Source of the DNA: a virus
DNA: 23,321 nt
Reading direction: 5' to 3' (one strand)
Virus record (IMG/VR): IMGVR_UViG_3300025009_000371
Coordinates: 1 to 23,321 of that record
How positions within the stretch are numbered: the stretch's first letter is position 1; each line of letters opens with the position of its first letter. Both the position numbers and the translations under genes were made by a program. The notes under the pieces are model-generated. The model was given only the letters and a program-made list of their open reading frames with translations, made no database searches and had not been told where the DNA came from. Positions 6,678 to 12,956 of this stretch are shown in pieces.

Positions 6678-8009
6678 ATGAGTAGCACAAGCCCCGCGAC
6701 ATTCCCACAAAAAAAGTGTTTGTTTTCCGTGACCGGCCTACGTATCGACGACTGGACGGCCAGTGGAATAGAAGTCGGACAGGCCGGCATGATAATCGAT
6801 ATCGGGTTTAAGTATTTTGGAATCAAACAGTTAGCCGATAAGAGCATTCGGCCGGAATTCGAATTGGCGGTTCGGCGGTTCTTCCCTGGCTGGGAAGTCC
6901 CGGAGAAAACGGTATGGATGGGTAGCAGCAGAAAGAAAAAGGCCGGCAACGGCCAGCGTGACAGCGGGCAGGAACAGCAGAGAGAGGAACCCAAGCCCGA
7001 ACCCCGGCCAGAACCGGAACCTGAACCCCAGGAACCGCCCCAGGCGCCCCAGGAACCGGAGGACAACGGCAGGCATGACAGGCCGTGGGAACAGCGGGGA
7101 GAACCGGAGAGCATCCCGGAGAACATTCCGGAGAGATTGCCGGAACCGGAGGAACCCCGGGAAGCGCAGGAACCGGAGAGAGAAGAAGGCAAGGGCGAGC
7201 ATGACAGCGGGCGGGAACAGGAAAAACAGGAACCCAAGCCCGATGAAGAGGGCTATATCAAACCGAGTATTTACGCGGAATTCCGGGCGCTGGTCAAGGC
7301 GGGTATCAACGTTTTATTGTCCGGCCCGGCCGGTTGCGGCAAGAGCTACATGACCGAGAGAGTGGCCGAAGATTTGGAGATGGAATACACCTGTATCAGT
7401 CTTGGCGGCGGTATGCGCTATGCCCAGGTTATCGGCTCGACGCAGATCGTGGACGGCGATACGGTTTGGAAACCGGGCCCACTTATCGAAGCGATTCAAA
7501 AGCCCGGACTGGTCTTGCTCGACGAAATCTTCGGTTGCGATCCTGACGTGCTGTTGGGACTGAATTCCTTGACCGAACCCGGTTCGAGGAAAATCACGAC
7601 TCCGGGCGGAACATTCAAGGTTGACGAGGGTTGCCGGTTTGTGGCAGCGGCGAACACTGTTGGTAGGACGGTCAGCAGGCAATACACCGGCGCACAACGC
7701 ACGGACGACAGCGTGCTGTCTCGCTTCGCCGTAACGCTCCCCATGGATTACGACACCAGGGTTGAGGAACAATTGCTTGGTCGCATGGGCCTCAACGGCG
7801 AAAGGGCCTTGCTGATGGGCTGGGTACAATCCCTTCGCCGCAAAGTGAAAGACGCGAACATTCCCTTCGATCCTTGCACCAGGCGGGTCCTGGCCGCAGG
7901 GCGGGCGATCAAAGAGGCCGGGTTGAAACCGGAAAGGGCTTTCGAAATCACGTTTCTATCTATGTTGAGCGCGGCCGAACGGCAACGGGTCCACATGGAC
8001 AGCTATTAG
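6678..8009 (+). CDS. MoxR/CbbQ-type AAA+ ATPase with long Pro/Glu linker
   Basis: A 443-residue AAA+ protein. MoxR-type ATPases remodel or activate partner complexes, usually with a VWA-domain protein encoded next door. The N-terminal 80 residues form a small domain (FSVTGLRIDDW...GFKYFGIKQL), followed by a disordered Pro/Glu/Arg-rich linker (about 90-192). The ATPase core has Walker A GPAGCGKS (216-223), Walker B LVLLDE (278-283), sensor 1 AAANT (N326) and arginine finger SRF (R349). The ATG at 6678 is supported by AAAGGAGC; an upstream in-frame start would code through the leader hairpin. The next gene follows after 10 bases and is the probable partner. The closest relatives are phage CobS/MoxR-like proteins; the cellular target is unknown. 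Confidence 0.88.
   Translation: MSSTSPATFPQKKCLFSVTGLRIDDWTASGIEVGQAGMIIDIGFKYFGIKQLADKSIRPEFELAVRRFFPGWEVPEKTVWMGSSRKKKAGNGQRDSGQEQQREEPKPEPRPEPEPEPQEPPQAPQEPEDNGRHDRPWEQRGEPESIPENIPERLPEPEEPREAQEPEREEGKGEHDSGREQEKQEPKPDEEGYIKPSIYAEFRALVKAGINVLLSGPAGCGKSYMTERVAEDLEMEYTCISLGGGMRYAQVIGSTQIVDGDTVWKPGPLIEAIQKPGLVLLDEIFGCDPDVLLGLNSLTEPGSRKITTPGGTFKVDEGCRFVAAANTVGRTVSRQYTGAQRTDDSVLSRFAVTLPMDYDTRVEEQLLGRMGLNGERALLMGWVQSLRRKVKDANIPFDPCTRRVLAAGRAIKEAGLKPERAFEITFLSMLSAAERQRVHMDSY
6959..7243 (+). repeat. Imperfect 42-bp direct repeat inside the AAA+ linker
   Basis: Copies at 6959-7000 and 7202-7243 agree at 37 of 42 positions and both begin TGACAGCGGGC and end GGAACCCAAGCCCGA. They bracket the Pro/Glu-rich linker, whose interior also repeats GAACCGGAG several times. 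This suggests the linker grew by internal duplication and may vary in length between relatives. Confidence 0.75.
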
Positions 8010-8019
8010 GAGATCGGAC

Positions 8020-8766
8020 ATGCAAACACCACAAGAATATGTCGAGCAAAAGCCGCTGGTTATGTTTGTCCATGCCCTGGAAGCGGTCGAATACTGCCTA
8101 CAGGGCGGAGATACCAGGACGGCGTACCCAAGCCCGAACAGAGCATGGACTTTTTTTTACGCGCTCAAGACGGCCATGGAGCGCGGCGCGGCCGAACCGC
8201 CCGAGGAATTCGGCGAGATCGAGCAACAGGTTTTCAATCCCCGAAAACGTACCAGGGAAGTTGACAGCGAAAACGGCGAAATCAATATCGACCGGTACCT
8301 AAACCGAGAAAGATTGTGCTTCGATGAACCGGTCAAAATCCCTCAAGACGCACCAAGCGTGAGTATTGTCCTGGACATGGCCATACCATGGGGAGAGCGC
8401 GAATCCCAAGACATGGCCGCGAGACACAAAGAGGTGTACCGCCTGGCCTTGGAGGCCGAAGCGAACCAGATTCCCTGCCGGGTTATTGCGGCTGTAGGAA
8501 TGAGTATTCCCGAACGGCGGGACAATCTCCGGTGCTACCTGGTTGTCAAAGATTATGACGATCCGATTTTTCAGGGCATTTGGGGCGCCCTGGCGACAAA
8601 CGCCACCACCAACGACTTCGTGAACGTGCTGATGGATTTTTTGATTGGTACAAGAGCGGACGGCAACGGTCGTCCGACCATGATCGACGTTGCCCAGGAT
8701 ATCGACGACGACGAGATAATCCTCATCCAGCCGAGACGGCTGCAAAACAGCAGGGCGGGGCGGTAA
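8020..8766 (+). CDS. Probable VWA-like partner of the AAA+ ATPase (248 aa)
   Basis: Follows the MoxR-type gene by 10 bases with an AGGAG site. The N-terminal part (about 1-60) is helical. From about residue 108, SVSIVLDMAIPWGERES, a region RVIAAVGMS and RCYLVVKDYDDPIF alternate strands and helices as in a von Willebrand A (Rossmann-like) fold. The metal-binding DxSxS motif is not intact (LDMAIPW), so metal binding may be lost. Pairing with a MoxR ATPase is the typical arrangement for VWA proteins, and phages carry related two-gene units of unknown function. The VWA assignment is inference from neighbour and fold pattern; the gene itself is secure. Confidence 0.75.
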   Translation: MQTPQEYVEQKPLVMFVHALEAVEYCLQGGDTRTAYPSPNRAWTFFYALKTAMERGAAEPPEEFGEIEQQVFNPRKRTREVDSENGEINIDRYLNRERLCFDEPVKIPQDAPSVSIVLDMAIPWGERESQDMAARHKEVYRLALEAEANQIPCRVIAAVGMSIPERRDNLRCYLVVKDYDDPIFQGIWGALATNATTNDFVNVLMDFLIGTRADGNGRPTMIDVAQDIDDDEIILIQPRRLQNSRAGR

Positions 8767-8806
8767 GCCCCCTTCCCGGCCCTTGGCGACAAACCCTTGG
8801 TTCCTG

Positions 8807-8860
8807 GCCCGGATATCTCTCCGGGCTTCGCACGAGGGGTTTTCCCCCGATTCAACCACG
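8807..8860 (+). promoter_or_regulatory. Structured leader with TTCAACCACG element
   Basis: The 121-base gap between the VWA-like gene and the 59-aa gene holds a hairpin GCCCGG/CCGGGC (8807-8812, 8821-8826), a second GGGG-TTTT-CCCC hairpin (8836-8847), a C run, and TTCAACCACG (8851-8860) just before the ribosome-binding site. The same C-run plus TTCAACCACG block precedes the AAA+ gene (6639-6657), so it looks like a repeated regulatory leader. Confidence 0.45.
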
Positions 8861-8887
8861 GAAAAAGAACAGAAAGGAGACGGGTTT

Positions 8888-9067
8888 ATGCCGAGCAACT
8901 GGACCAGGCTGAACGGCGGAAAGGTGGCCGCGATTTTTCGCGGTCGGCGGTATGTCGGAGATACGACCGACGAGGTTTTGACGGCGATCAGGTCCGCGCT
9001 CAGGGCCGAAGTAGCCCGCGAGACGTCCCGCAGGGAGGAAAAGAGGGCGGCGCATGGACAATACTGA
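8888..9067 (+). CDS. Small basic hypothetical protein (59 aa)
   Basis: A 59-residue protein starting MPSNWTRLNGGKVAAIFRGR. The ATG is preceded by AAAGGAGACGGG; the open frame extends upstream without a ribosome-binding site. The second half is a charged, probably helical segment (AIRSALRAEVARETSRREEK). It overlaps the next gene by 14 bases. No family recognised; the 'NGGKVAAIFRGRRYVGDTTD' portion may form a short beta-hairpin followed by the helix. Confidence 0.65.
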   Translation: MPSNWTRLNGGKVAAIFRGRRYVGDTTDEVLTAIRSALRAEVARETSRREEKRAAHGQY

Positions 9068-9332
9068 CAGGCCAAAAAAACCGGAATTCCTGGCCGTGCG
9101 GGACATGGCGGACATACCCCTGGCATTCTGCCCATGCGCGGCATTTATTTATCAGGCATTCAAGCCCGACGGCGCGAGTTTCCGGGTTATCCGGGTTGAG
9201 TCCGCCGACAAGGATATTCCGGCGACCTGGCTGTATGAGGCCGGGGACGACTTTGCCCGCGACACCTGCTATGCCGTGGCGCGAGTGCTGGACGGCTCGA
9301 TAGCCAAGGCGAATAAGGCGAAGATGAATTGA
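9054..9332 (+). CDS. Hypothetical protein (92 aa)
   Basis: A 92-residue protein starting MDNTDRPKKPEFLAVRDMAD, with a close pair of cysteines (FCPCAAF) and two more Cys-free acidic stretches, ending in a Lys-rich tail. The ATG overlaps the end of the previous gene by 14 bases and follows purine-rich sequence, consistent with translational coupling. The pattern YQAFKPDGASFRVIRVES and the segment DDFARDTCYAVARVL suggest a small alpha/beta fold. Function unknown. Confidence 0.65.
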   Translation: MDNTDRPKKPEFLAVRDMADIPLAFCPCAAFIYQAFKPDGASFRVIRVESADKDIPATWLYEAGDDFARDTCYAVARVLDGSIAKANKAKMN

Positions 9333-9341
9333 ACCACCTTC

Positions 9342-9361
9342 CGCCGCCCTCCGGGGCGGCG
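9342..9361 (+). terminator. GC hairpin, weak terminator or RNA structure
   Basis: An 8-bp all-GC stem CGCCGCCC/GGGCGGCG with a TCCG tetraloop, 10 bases after the stop of the 92-aa gene and 19 before the next start. Only GTTGTT follows, so termination would be partial at best; it may protect or separate messages. Confidence 0.4.
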
Positions 9362-9379
9362 CGGTTGTTGGAGGGGGAA

Positions 9380-9541
9380 ATGACCCCGCGAATAATCCTA
9401 AAGTGCGCCCAGGCCGACAATGACATAACCGGTCAATGGCGCACCAAACCACTGGCCGAAATGCGTGAAATTTTAAACTGCAATCGAGACGGAGTGCCGT
9501 GCGATCGATGCCCGTGCTTGCGGGTGGAAAAGGAGAGATGA
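9380..9541 (+). CDS. Small cysteine-containing hypothetical protein (53 aa)
   Basis: Start ATG at 9380 is preceded by GGAGGGG; an in-frame ATG upstream (9329) would code through the GC hairpin. The protein begins MTPRIILKCAQADNDITGQW and ends with a cysteine cluster (LNCNRDGVPCDRCPCLRVEK), spacing C-x6-C-x2-C-x-C, which could bind a metal. Its stop overlaps the next start as ATGA (9538-9541), indicating translational coupling. Family not recognised. Confidence 0.62.
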   Translation: MTPRIILKCAQADNDITGQWRTKPLAEMREILNCNRDGVPCDRCPCLRVEKER

Positions 9542-9792
9542 ATATGCCGAAAATCGTCGTCATCGTGGAAGGCGGGGTTGTACAGAATGTCTACACCGAC
9601 ACGCCTCAAAGCGGCGTCCGTTTGGCCGTGGCCGATTACGACCGTAAAGAAGAGGACCGTTTTTTCGAAATGGGACAATGGCACGACCCGGACTCGATCA
9701 AGACGGTTGAGCGGGTTTTCCGCCGGATCGATGCGGACAACGACATGAACTGTCTGGTGGACGAGGCGCAGGACCAGAAAGGGGAAAACTGA
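9538..9792 (+). CDS. Phage protein, first of a paralogous MPKIV pair (84 aa)
   Basis: Begins MNMPKIVVIVEGGVVQNVYTD. The opening is clearly related to that of the next gene (MPKIVIVMDGGLVQTVLTD), followed in both by a VAV/ADYD segment and an acidic helical C-terminus. This type of small protein, with a beta strand, a GG turn and a second strand, is frequent in phages and has no known role. The ATG overlaps the previous stop by four bases and has AGGAGAG in front; a second ATG two codons later is an alternative start. Acidic C-terminus (DADNDMNCLVDEAQDQ). Confidence 0.75.
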   Translation: MNMPKIVVIVEGGVVQNVYTDTPQSGVRLAVADYDRKEEDRFFEMGQWHDPDSIKTVERVFRRIDADNDMNCLVDEAQDQKGEN

Positions 9793-9793
9793 T

Positions 9794-10159
9794 ATGCCGA
9801 AAATAGTTATCGTGATGGACGGCGGATTGGTGCAGACGGTTTTGACCGATGCGCCCGAAAACATGCGTGTCGCCGTCGTGGACTATGACGTGGAAGGAAC
9901 CGACGAAGAGGAATTGACCAAGATTGGCAACGAATGGGCTGATGTTCGAGAACGGGACTACGAATATGAGGAGAACGAACAAACGATCATGAACCAGGTT
10001 TTCGCCTACCTGGACGCCGAAATTGACGCCTCGGACGTGAGTTTCGACGATCCGAACCACTTCTACGCCGACTCCGGTTGTGTTTGCCGCGACTGCGAGT
10101 TCTCCGGTCAAGTCATCGACTTCGCGGTTATGGAGGATGCCGATGCCAAGACTGAATGA
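9794..10159 (+). CDS. Phage protein, second of the MPKIV pair, with C-terminal extension (121 aa)
   Basis: Starts one base after the previous stop with an AAAGGGG site. The N-terminal 35 residues are paralogous to the preceding protein (MPKIVIVMDGGLVQTVLTD, then RVAVVDYD). It is longer and very acidic (DVEGTDEEELTKI, ERDYEYEENEQ), and adds a C-terminal cysteine motif CVCRDCEF, absent in the first copy. The high acidity would suit a protein that mimics DNA or binds a basic partner, but that is inference. The end overlaps the start of the next gene by 17 bases. Confidence 0.75.
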   Translation: MPKIVIVMDGGLVQTVLTDAPENMRVAVVDYDVEGTDEEELTKIGNEWADVRERDYEYEENEQTIMNQVFAYLDAEIDASDVSFDDPNHFYADSGCVCRDCEFSGQVIDFAVMEDADAKTE

Positions 10160-10355
10160 GCCGTTCTTTTCCGCTGTCAGGCGAAACGAAGACAATGGCG
10201 AGGAATGGATCGACCTGGCGACATGGGATTACACGGCCGCCGAGACTGGCAGTAAGGTTGCCCGCCATGACGCTGGGCTGCCCACCTTCGCCCGAAACCA
10301 CCCCGTGGTCAGGATCGAGCAATTTTGCTTGACTCGCTACGACTGTAAAGATTAA
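10143..10355 (+). CDS. Small hypothetical protein (70 aa)
   Basis: The start at 10143 is chosen because GGAGG (10132-10136) is spaced six bases before it; another ATG lies two codons upstream. The protein starts MPRLNEPFFSAVRRNEDNGE and ends HPVVRIEQFCLTRYDCKD, with two cysteines near the C-terminus. It overlaps the end of the acidic 121-aa gene in a different frame. No motif or family is recognised; composition is ordinary for a small globular protein. Confidence 0.6.
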   Translation: MPRLNEPFFSAVRRNEDNGEEWIDLATWDYTAAETGSKVARHDAGLPTFARNHPVVRIEQFCLTRYDCKD

Positions 10356-10389
10356 CATTGTAAAACAAACCCCAAGGAGGGAAAAGCCT

Positions 10390-10584
10390 ATGGCGGATAA
10401 AAAGCCCAAGAAGGATTTTACCTCGATTTCGATCCGGCTGGACAAGGAGACCTACATCGGCCTGGAAAAAGTGGCCCTGATGGAAAACAGAAAGATCGCC
10501 AACGTGGTCTACAACTTTTGTCGGGAAGGAATCGAAAAATACTGCGAGAAACTGAAAGGCCAATGCCCGGACGGGCAGAGGTAG
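10390..10584 (+). CDS. Probable ribbon-helix-helix DNA-binding protein (64 aa)
   Basis: A 64-residue basic protein. KDFTSISIRLDKETYIGLEK is the layout of the Arc/CopG/MetJ fold: a short strand (SISIRL) that would pair across a dimer and enter the DNA major groove, followed by two helices (ETYIGLEKVALMEN and IANVVYNFCREGIEKYCEKL). Such proteins are usually repressors or antitoxins. AAGGAGG precedes the ATG. It sits near the end of the operon, 20 bases before a strong terminator, and may autoregulate the operon; no operator was identified. Assignment is by pattern, not search. Confidence 0.72.
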   Translation: MADKKPKKDFTSISIRLDKETYIGLEKVALMENRKIANVVYNFCREGIEKYCEKLKGQCPDGQR

Positions 10585-10604
10585 GCCGATGATCGGCGGA
10601 TACT

Positions 10605-10635
10605 GACAGGCGGGGAAACCCGCCTGTCTTGTTTT
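10605..10635 (+). terminator. Intrinsic terminator after the RHH-like gene
   Basis: A perfect 10-bp stem GACAGGCGGG/CCCGCCTGTC (10605-10614, 10619-10628) with a GAAA tetraloop, followed by TTGTTTT (10629-10635). The ribosome-binding site of the next gene begins immediately after the T tract, so the terminator probably attenuates expression of the 52-aa gene. Confidence 0.72.
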
Positions 10636-10650
10636 GAAAGGAGGGGCGGT

Positions 10651-10809
10651 ATGTTGAGGGTCGCGGTGCATCTCAACAGGGCCGTGCAATGCCTTGACCG
10701 GGTGATAGCGCGGGCAGTCAAGCCGAGCACGATCAAGCGGTTGAAACGAATTCGGGGCCGGATGGCCGATGAGATAACGCTCATGGAAACGATGGTGGAG
10801 AAAGAATAA
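10651..10809 (+). CDS. Small basic hypothetical protein, last gene of operon (52 aa)
   Basis: A 52-residue protein starting MLRVAVHLNRAVQCLDRVIA, with basic helices (KPSTIKRLKRIRGRM) and an acidic end (ETMVEKE). AAAGGAGGGGCGGT precedes the ATG at 10651. It lies between two terminators, so its expression depends on read-through or a promoter inside the short gap, which I cannot see. It looks like a helical hairpin; function unknown. Confidence is limited by size. Confidence 0.58.
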   Translation: MLRVAVHLNRAVQCLDRVIARAVKPSTIKRLKRIRGRMADEITLMETMVEKE

Positions 10810-10817
10810 AATACAAA

Positions 10818-10856
10818 AGGGGCGGGCCTCGCGGCCTGCCCCTCGTCTTTTTTTTT
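10818..10856. terminator. Bidirectional terminator between convergent operons
   Basis: An 11-bp stem (10818-10828 with 10833-10843, one G-T pair) with a TCGC loop, then CGTC and nine T on the plus strand. On the minus strand the hairpin is followed by TTTTGTATTTT. It separates the plus-strand operon, whose last stop is at 10809, from the leftward operon ending at 10866, so it fits termination from both sides. Confidence 0.85.
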
Positions 10857-10865
10857 GCCCGCAGA

Positions 10866-11408
10866 TTATCTCGTCAATCTCTCGTCTTCCGGCACCTCGC
10901 AAACCCACCTGGCCGGTACACCCAAATAACACCCGAACGGCTGACAATCATGCGTTACAACCGCGCCGGCGCCGACCTTGGCCTCCTCTCCGATGGTCAC
11001 GCCCGGCAGAACCGTTACACCCACGGCAATCCTGGCTCCGCGTCGAATAATCGGCGCGTCGAGGATGAACGGTGTCTTCTCTCGCCGCAGATGGACCATA
11101 ATCGCGTCGTTGGCCCCGACATACATGGGGGCGATAAACACGTCCTCTTCGATGATGGTCCCCTTGGTGATATGGCACTGAGCATGGATCAAGGTCCGGT
11201 CTCCGACCGTGCAGTCGCCCTCAAAAACCGTGCCGTGGCCGATTACGCAGCCATGGCCGATCCAGGTCCGGGGCCGAAGAACGCAGTTGTGGCCGATGAT
11301 GGACCCCGCGCCGATCACGCAGCCCGCCTCGATAACCACGTTCTCGCCCAGCCTGACGCTCTTCTCGATCCACACGCCTTCATGGACCCGTTGACTGACC
11401 AGCTTCAT
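10866..11408 (-). CDS. Hexapeptide-repeat (left-handed beta-helix) acyltransferase
   Basis: A 180-residue protein beginning MKLVSQRVHEGVWIEKSVRL and built of hexapeptide turns of the form [VI]-G-x-G (VIGAGSIIGHN, WIGHGCVIGHGTVF, TVGDRTLIHAQCHI, then VTIGEEAKVGAGAVVTHD). Such LbH proteins are trimeric acetyl- or acyl-transferases acting on sugars, with the active site at trimer interfaces and a catalytic His on the coil. H in RTLIHAQCHI is a candidate. The ATG (11406-11408) overlaps the glycosyltransferase stop by ATGA; an upstream start would sit inside that gene. The pairing suggests modification of a glycan or glycosylated product. Last gene of the leftward operon. Confidence 0.87.
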   Translation of the reverse strand: MKLVSQRVHEGVWIEKSVRLGENVVIEAGCVIGAGSIIGHNCVLRPRTWIGHGCVIGHGTVFEGDCTVGDRTLIHAQCHITKGTIIEEDVFIAPMYVGANDAIMVHLRREKTPFILDAPIIRRGARIAVGVTVLPGVTIGEEAKVGAGAVVTHDCQPFGCYLGVPARWVCEVPEDERLTR

Positions 11409-12373
11409 AGCAATATCTCCTTGAGCCGCCGGCCCGTGGCCGCGTAGGAGTGGTATGCCGTCACCCATTCCCGATGATGCCGTTGGGTTTCCCGGATAAC
11501 CTGGTTCCAATCCTGACGACCGGACCGCCTGGCGCTGAATTTCTTAATCCAGCGCATTAACTCCATGTCGTCTCGCATCTCGTAAAGCGCCGGATACACG
11601 CCGAATTCGGCCATGTATTCCATGTAGGCCGCGCTTTCCCGAATGAAGACGATCTTGCCCAGGGCCGCCGCTTCCATGGCCGTGACGCCCCAACCGAATA
11701 TCGGCCGACCGTTGACCGTGCGGGCCATGTGCTCGATCACGATATCCGCGCCCATCATGCGTTCGATGGACTTTTCCCAGGGCAACTGTCGATGGCTGTA
11801 ACGATATTCCATCTTGTCCCGGAAGTCGGGATGGTCCGTAATTCTGGCCATGACCGCGTTGACTATGCCGGAGCCCTTCATGGTCGGATTGCTTGGGAAG
11901 TGGCCGAAAACGACCGGCGCGGTCTCATCCTCGCGGTATTGCGGTTGCAACAGGTCCGTGTTGATGGCCGGGAGTATCCAGCCGTGTTCGTTTTTCGCCC
12001 CCAGACCCCGTAGGTCCGATGTCTGGATCAGGCTGATATCGACATGCGGGTTGAAAAGCTCGTTAACGGCCTGATGGCCCTCCCGGTAGGCGGAACCGCC
12101 ATGAAAGACGCCGTACCGAGCCTTGGGCAGGTCGTCCCAGGACTTGAACGGGAAGGTGGAGTGCATGAACACGGTCAAGTCGGCCGATTCGATTTCGGCC
12201 ATGAGCCGGTCCCGCTCCGGCGCCGGGGTATCGGTCTGGGGGTAGGCGAAGGGGTGTCGGCCGAAGGCGTAGGCCACGGCCCGGACGCCGACCGCTTTCA
12301 AGCTTTCGGCCAGACCGTAACCGACGTTGGCCCAATCGCAGACGGACAGGAATATGACGCGATTGTCAGTCAT
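11405..12373 (-). CDS. GT-B-type glycosyltransferase
   Basis: A 322-residue protein. N-terminal Rossmann-like half: VIFLSVCDWANVGYGLAESL with a Gly-rich turn (NVGYGLAESL), then ESADLTVFMHSTFPF. The C-terminal half shows NPTMKGSGIVNAVMARI, then MGADIVIEHMARTVNGRPIF and WGVTAMEAAALGKIVF: the last is the nucleotide-sugar-binding E-x7-E type helix of GT4-like enzymes. The start ATG (12371-12373) overlaps the HNH gene stop in an ATGACTGA pattern; a longer frame runs into that gene without a ribosome-binding site. The acceptor is unknown: host or phage glycan, or glucosylated DNA base. The acyltransferase follows by ATGA overlap. Confidence 0.82.
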   Translation of the reverse strand: MTDNRVIFLSVCDWANVGYGLAESLKAVGVRAVAYAFGRHPFAYPQTDTPAPERDRLMAEIESADLTVFMHSTFPFKSWDDLPKARYGVFHGGSAYREGHQAVNELFNPHVDISLIQTSDLRGLGAKNEHGWILPAINTDLLQPQYREDETAPVVFGHFPSNPTMKGSGIVNAVMARITDHPDFRDKMEYRYSHRQLPWEKSIERMMGADIVIEHMARTVNGRPIFGWGVTAMEAAALGKIVFIRESAAYMEYMAEFGVYPALYEMRDDMELMRWIKKFSARRSGRQDWNQVIRETQRHHREWVTAYHSYAATGRRLKEILL

Positions 12374-12956
12374 TGGTTTTCGCCTCCTCCAAACGAACAA
12401 GTCGTGCTTGTTGTATGGGGTCTTTGATATCAGGCCAACATATGCGGCGAGATATATGCGATATTTGTGATGGTGACACATGGAATTGCTCCGCAACACT
12501 TTGTTGTGTTCGGCCTTGACTCAAGAGGAATCGAATATCGCAGACCTGTTTGGCTGTCAATTTGGCCGCAAAGGTATTATTCTTACAGGTCCGTCCGTGT
12601 TGACGTTGGTCTGTGATATTTTCTGCTCTTGTTCCCCACGCCAAATTATCAAGCCTATTATCTTCACTGTTGCCGTTCAAATGACGTGCTTCATGATGTT
12701 GGGGGCAGGGTCCAATAAACGTTTCCAAAACTAAACGGTGGACCAGTTTTTGGAAACACTTACCTTTATGATGCAACTGCACCACGCAATACCTGATCGC
12801 ATCTTGTTTGTTTCGTTTTGCTGTCCGAGTAACAAAAAGAGGCTTTATTTTAGACCCTATTCGTCCATGAGCACCTGGTATTTTGAGTGATACCACCTGT
12901 CCCTGGTTACTGATATAGTAACCGGGAAATGCAGGTATTTCTTTCCATTGTTCCAT
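12366..12956 (-). CDS. NUMOD4/HNH free-standing homing endonuclease
   Basis: A 196-residue protein. A NUMOD4 module opens it (EQWKEIPAFPGYYISNQGQV). The HNH region is HRLVLETFIGPCPQHHEA then HLNGNSEDNRLDNLAWGT, with the metal and general-base histidines and the asparagine in the expected order. A C-terminal helix-turn-helix is suggested by LTAKQVCDIRFLLSQGRT then SVAEQFHVSPSQISHI. Such enzymes nick or cut specific sites and spread their own genes, often beside nucleotide-metabolism genes. The frame is linked to ThyX by TAATG and to the glycosyltransferase by an 8-base overlap. GC content is visibly lower than its neighbours, which points to later insertion. Confidence 0.9.
   Translation of the reverse strand: MEQWKEIPAFPGYYISNQGQVVSLKIPGAHGRIGSKIKPLFVTRTAKRNKQDAIRYCVVQLHHKGKCFQKLVHRLVLETFIGPCPQHHEARHLNGNSEDNRLDNLAWGTRAENITDQRQHGRTCKNNTFAAKLTAKQVCDIRFLLSQGRTQQSVAEQFHVSPSQISHISRRICWPDIKDPIQQARLVRLEEAKTND

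Noticed and set aside
6518-7237. Minus-strand 239-codon frame rich in Ser/Gly/Cys over the AAA+ linker
   Set aside because: It is the antisense of the Pro/Glu-rich linker of the AAA+ protein; low complexity explains it.
8151-8158. T8 run inside the VWA-like gene as a possible frameshift site
   Set aside because: The frame stays intact on both sides, no alternative downstream frame is better, and no stimulatory structure is evident.
10950-11447. Plus-strand open frame over the acyltransferase
   Set aside because: Antisense to a clear hexapeptide-repeat protein; its text is a mirror of the repeated turns.
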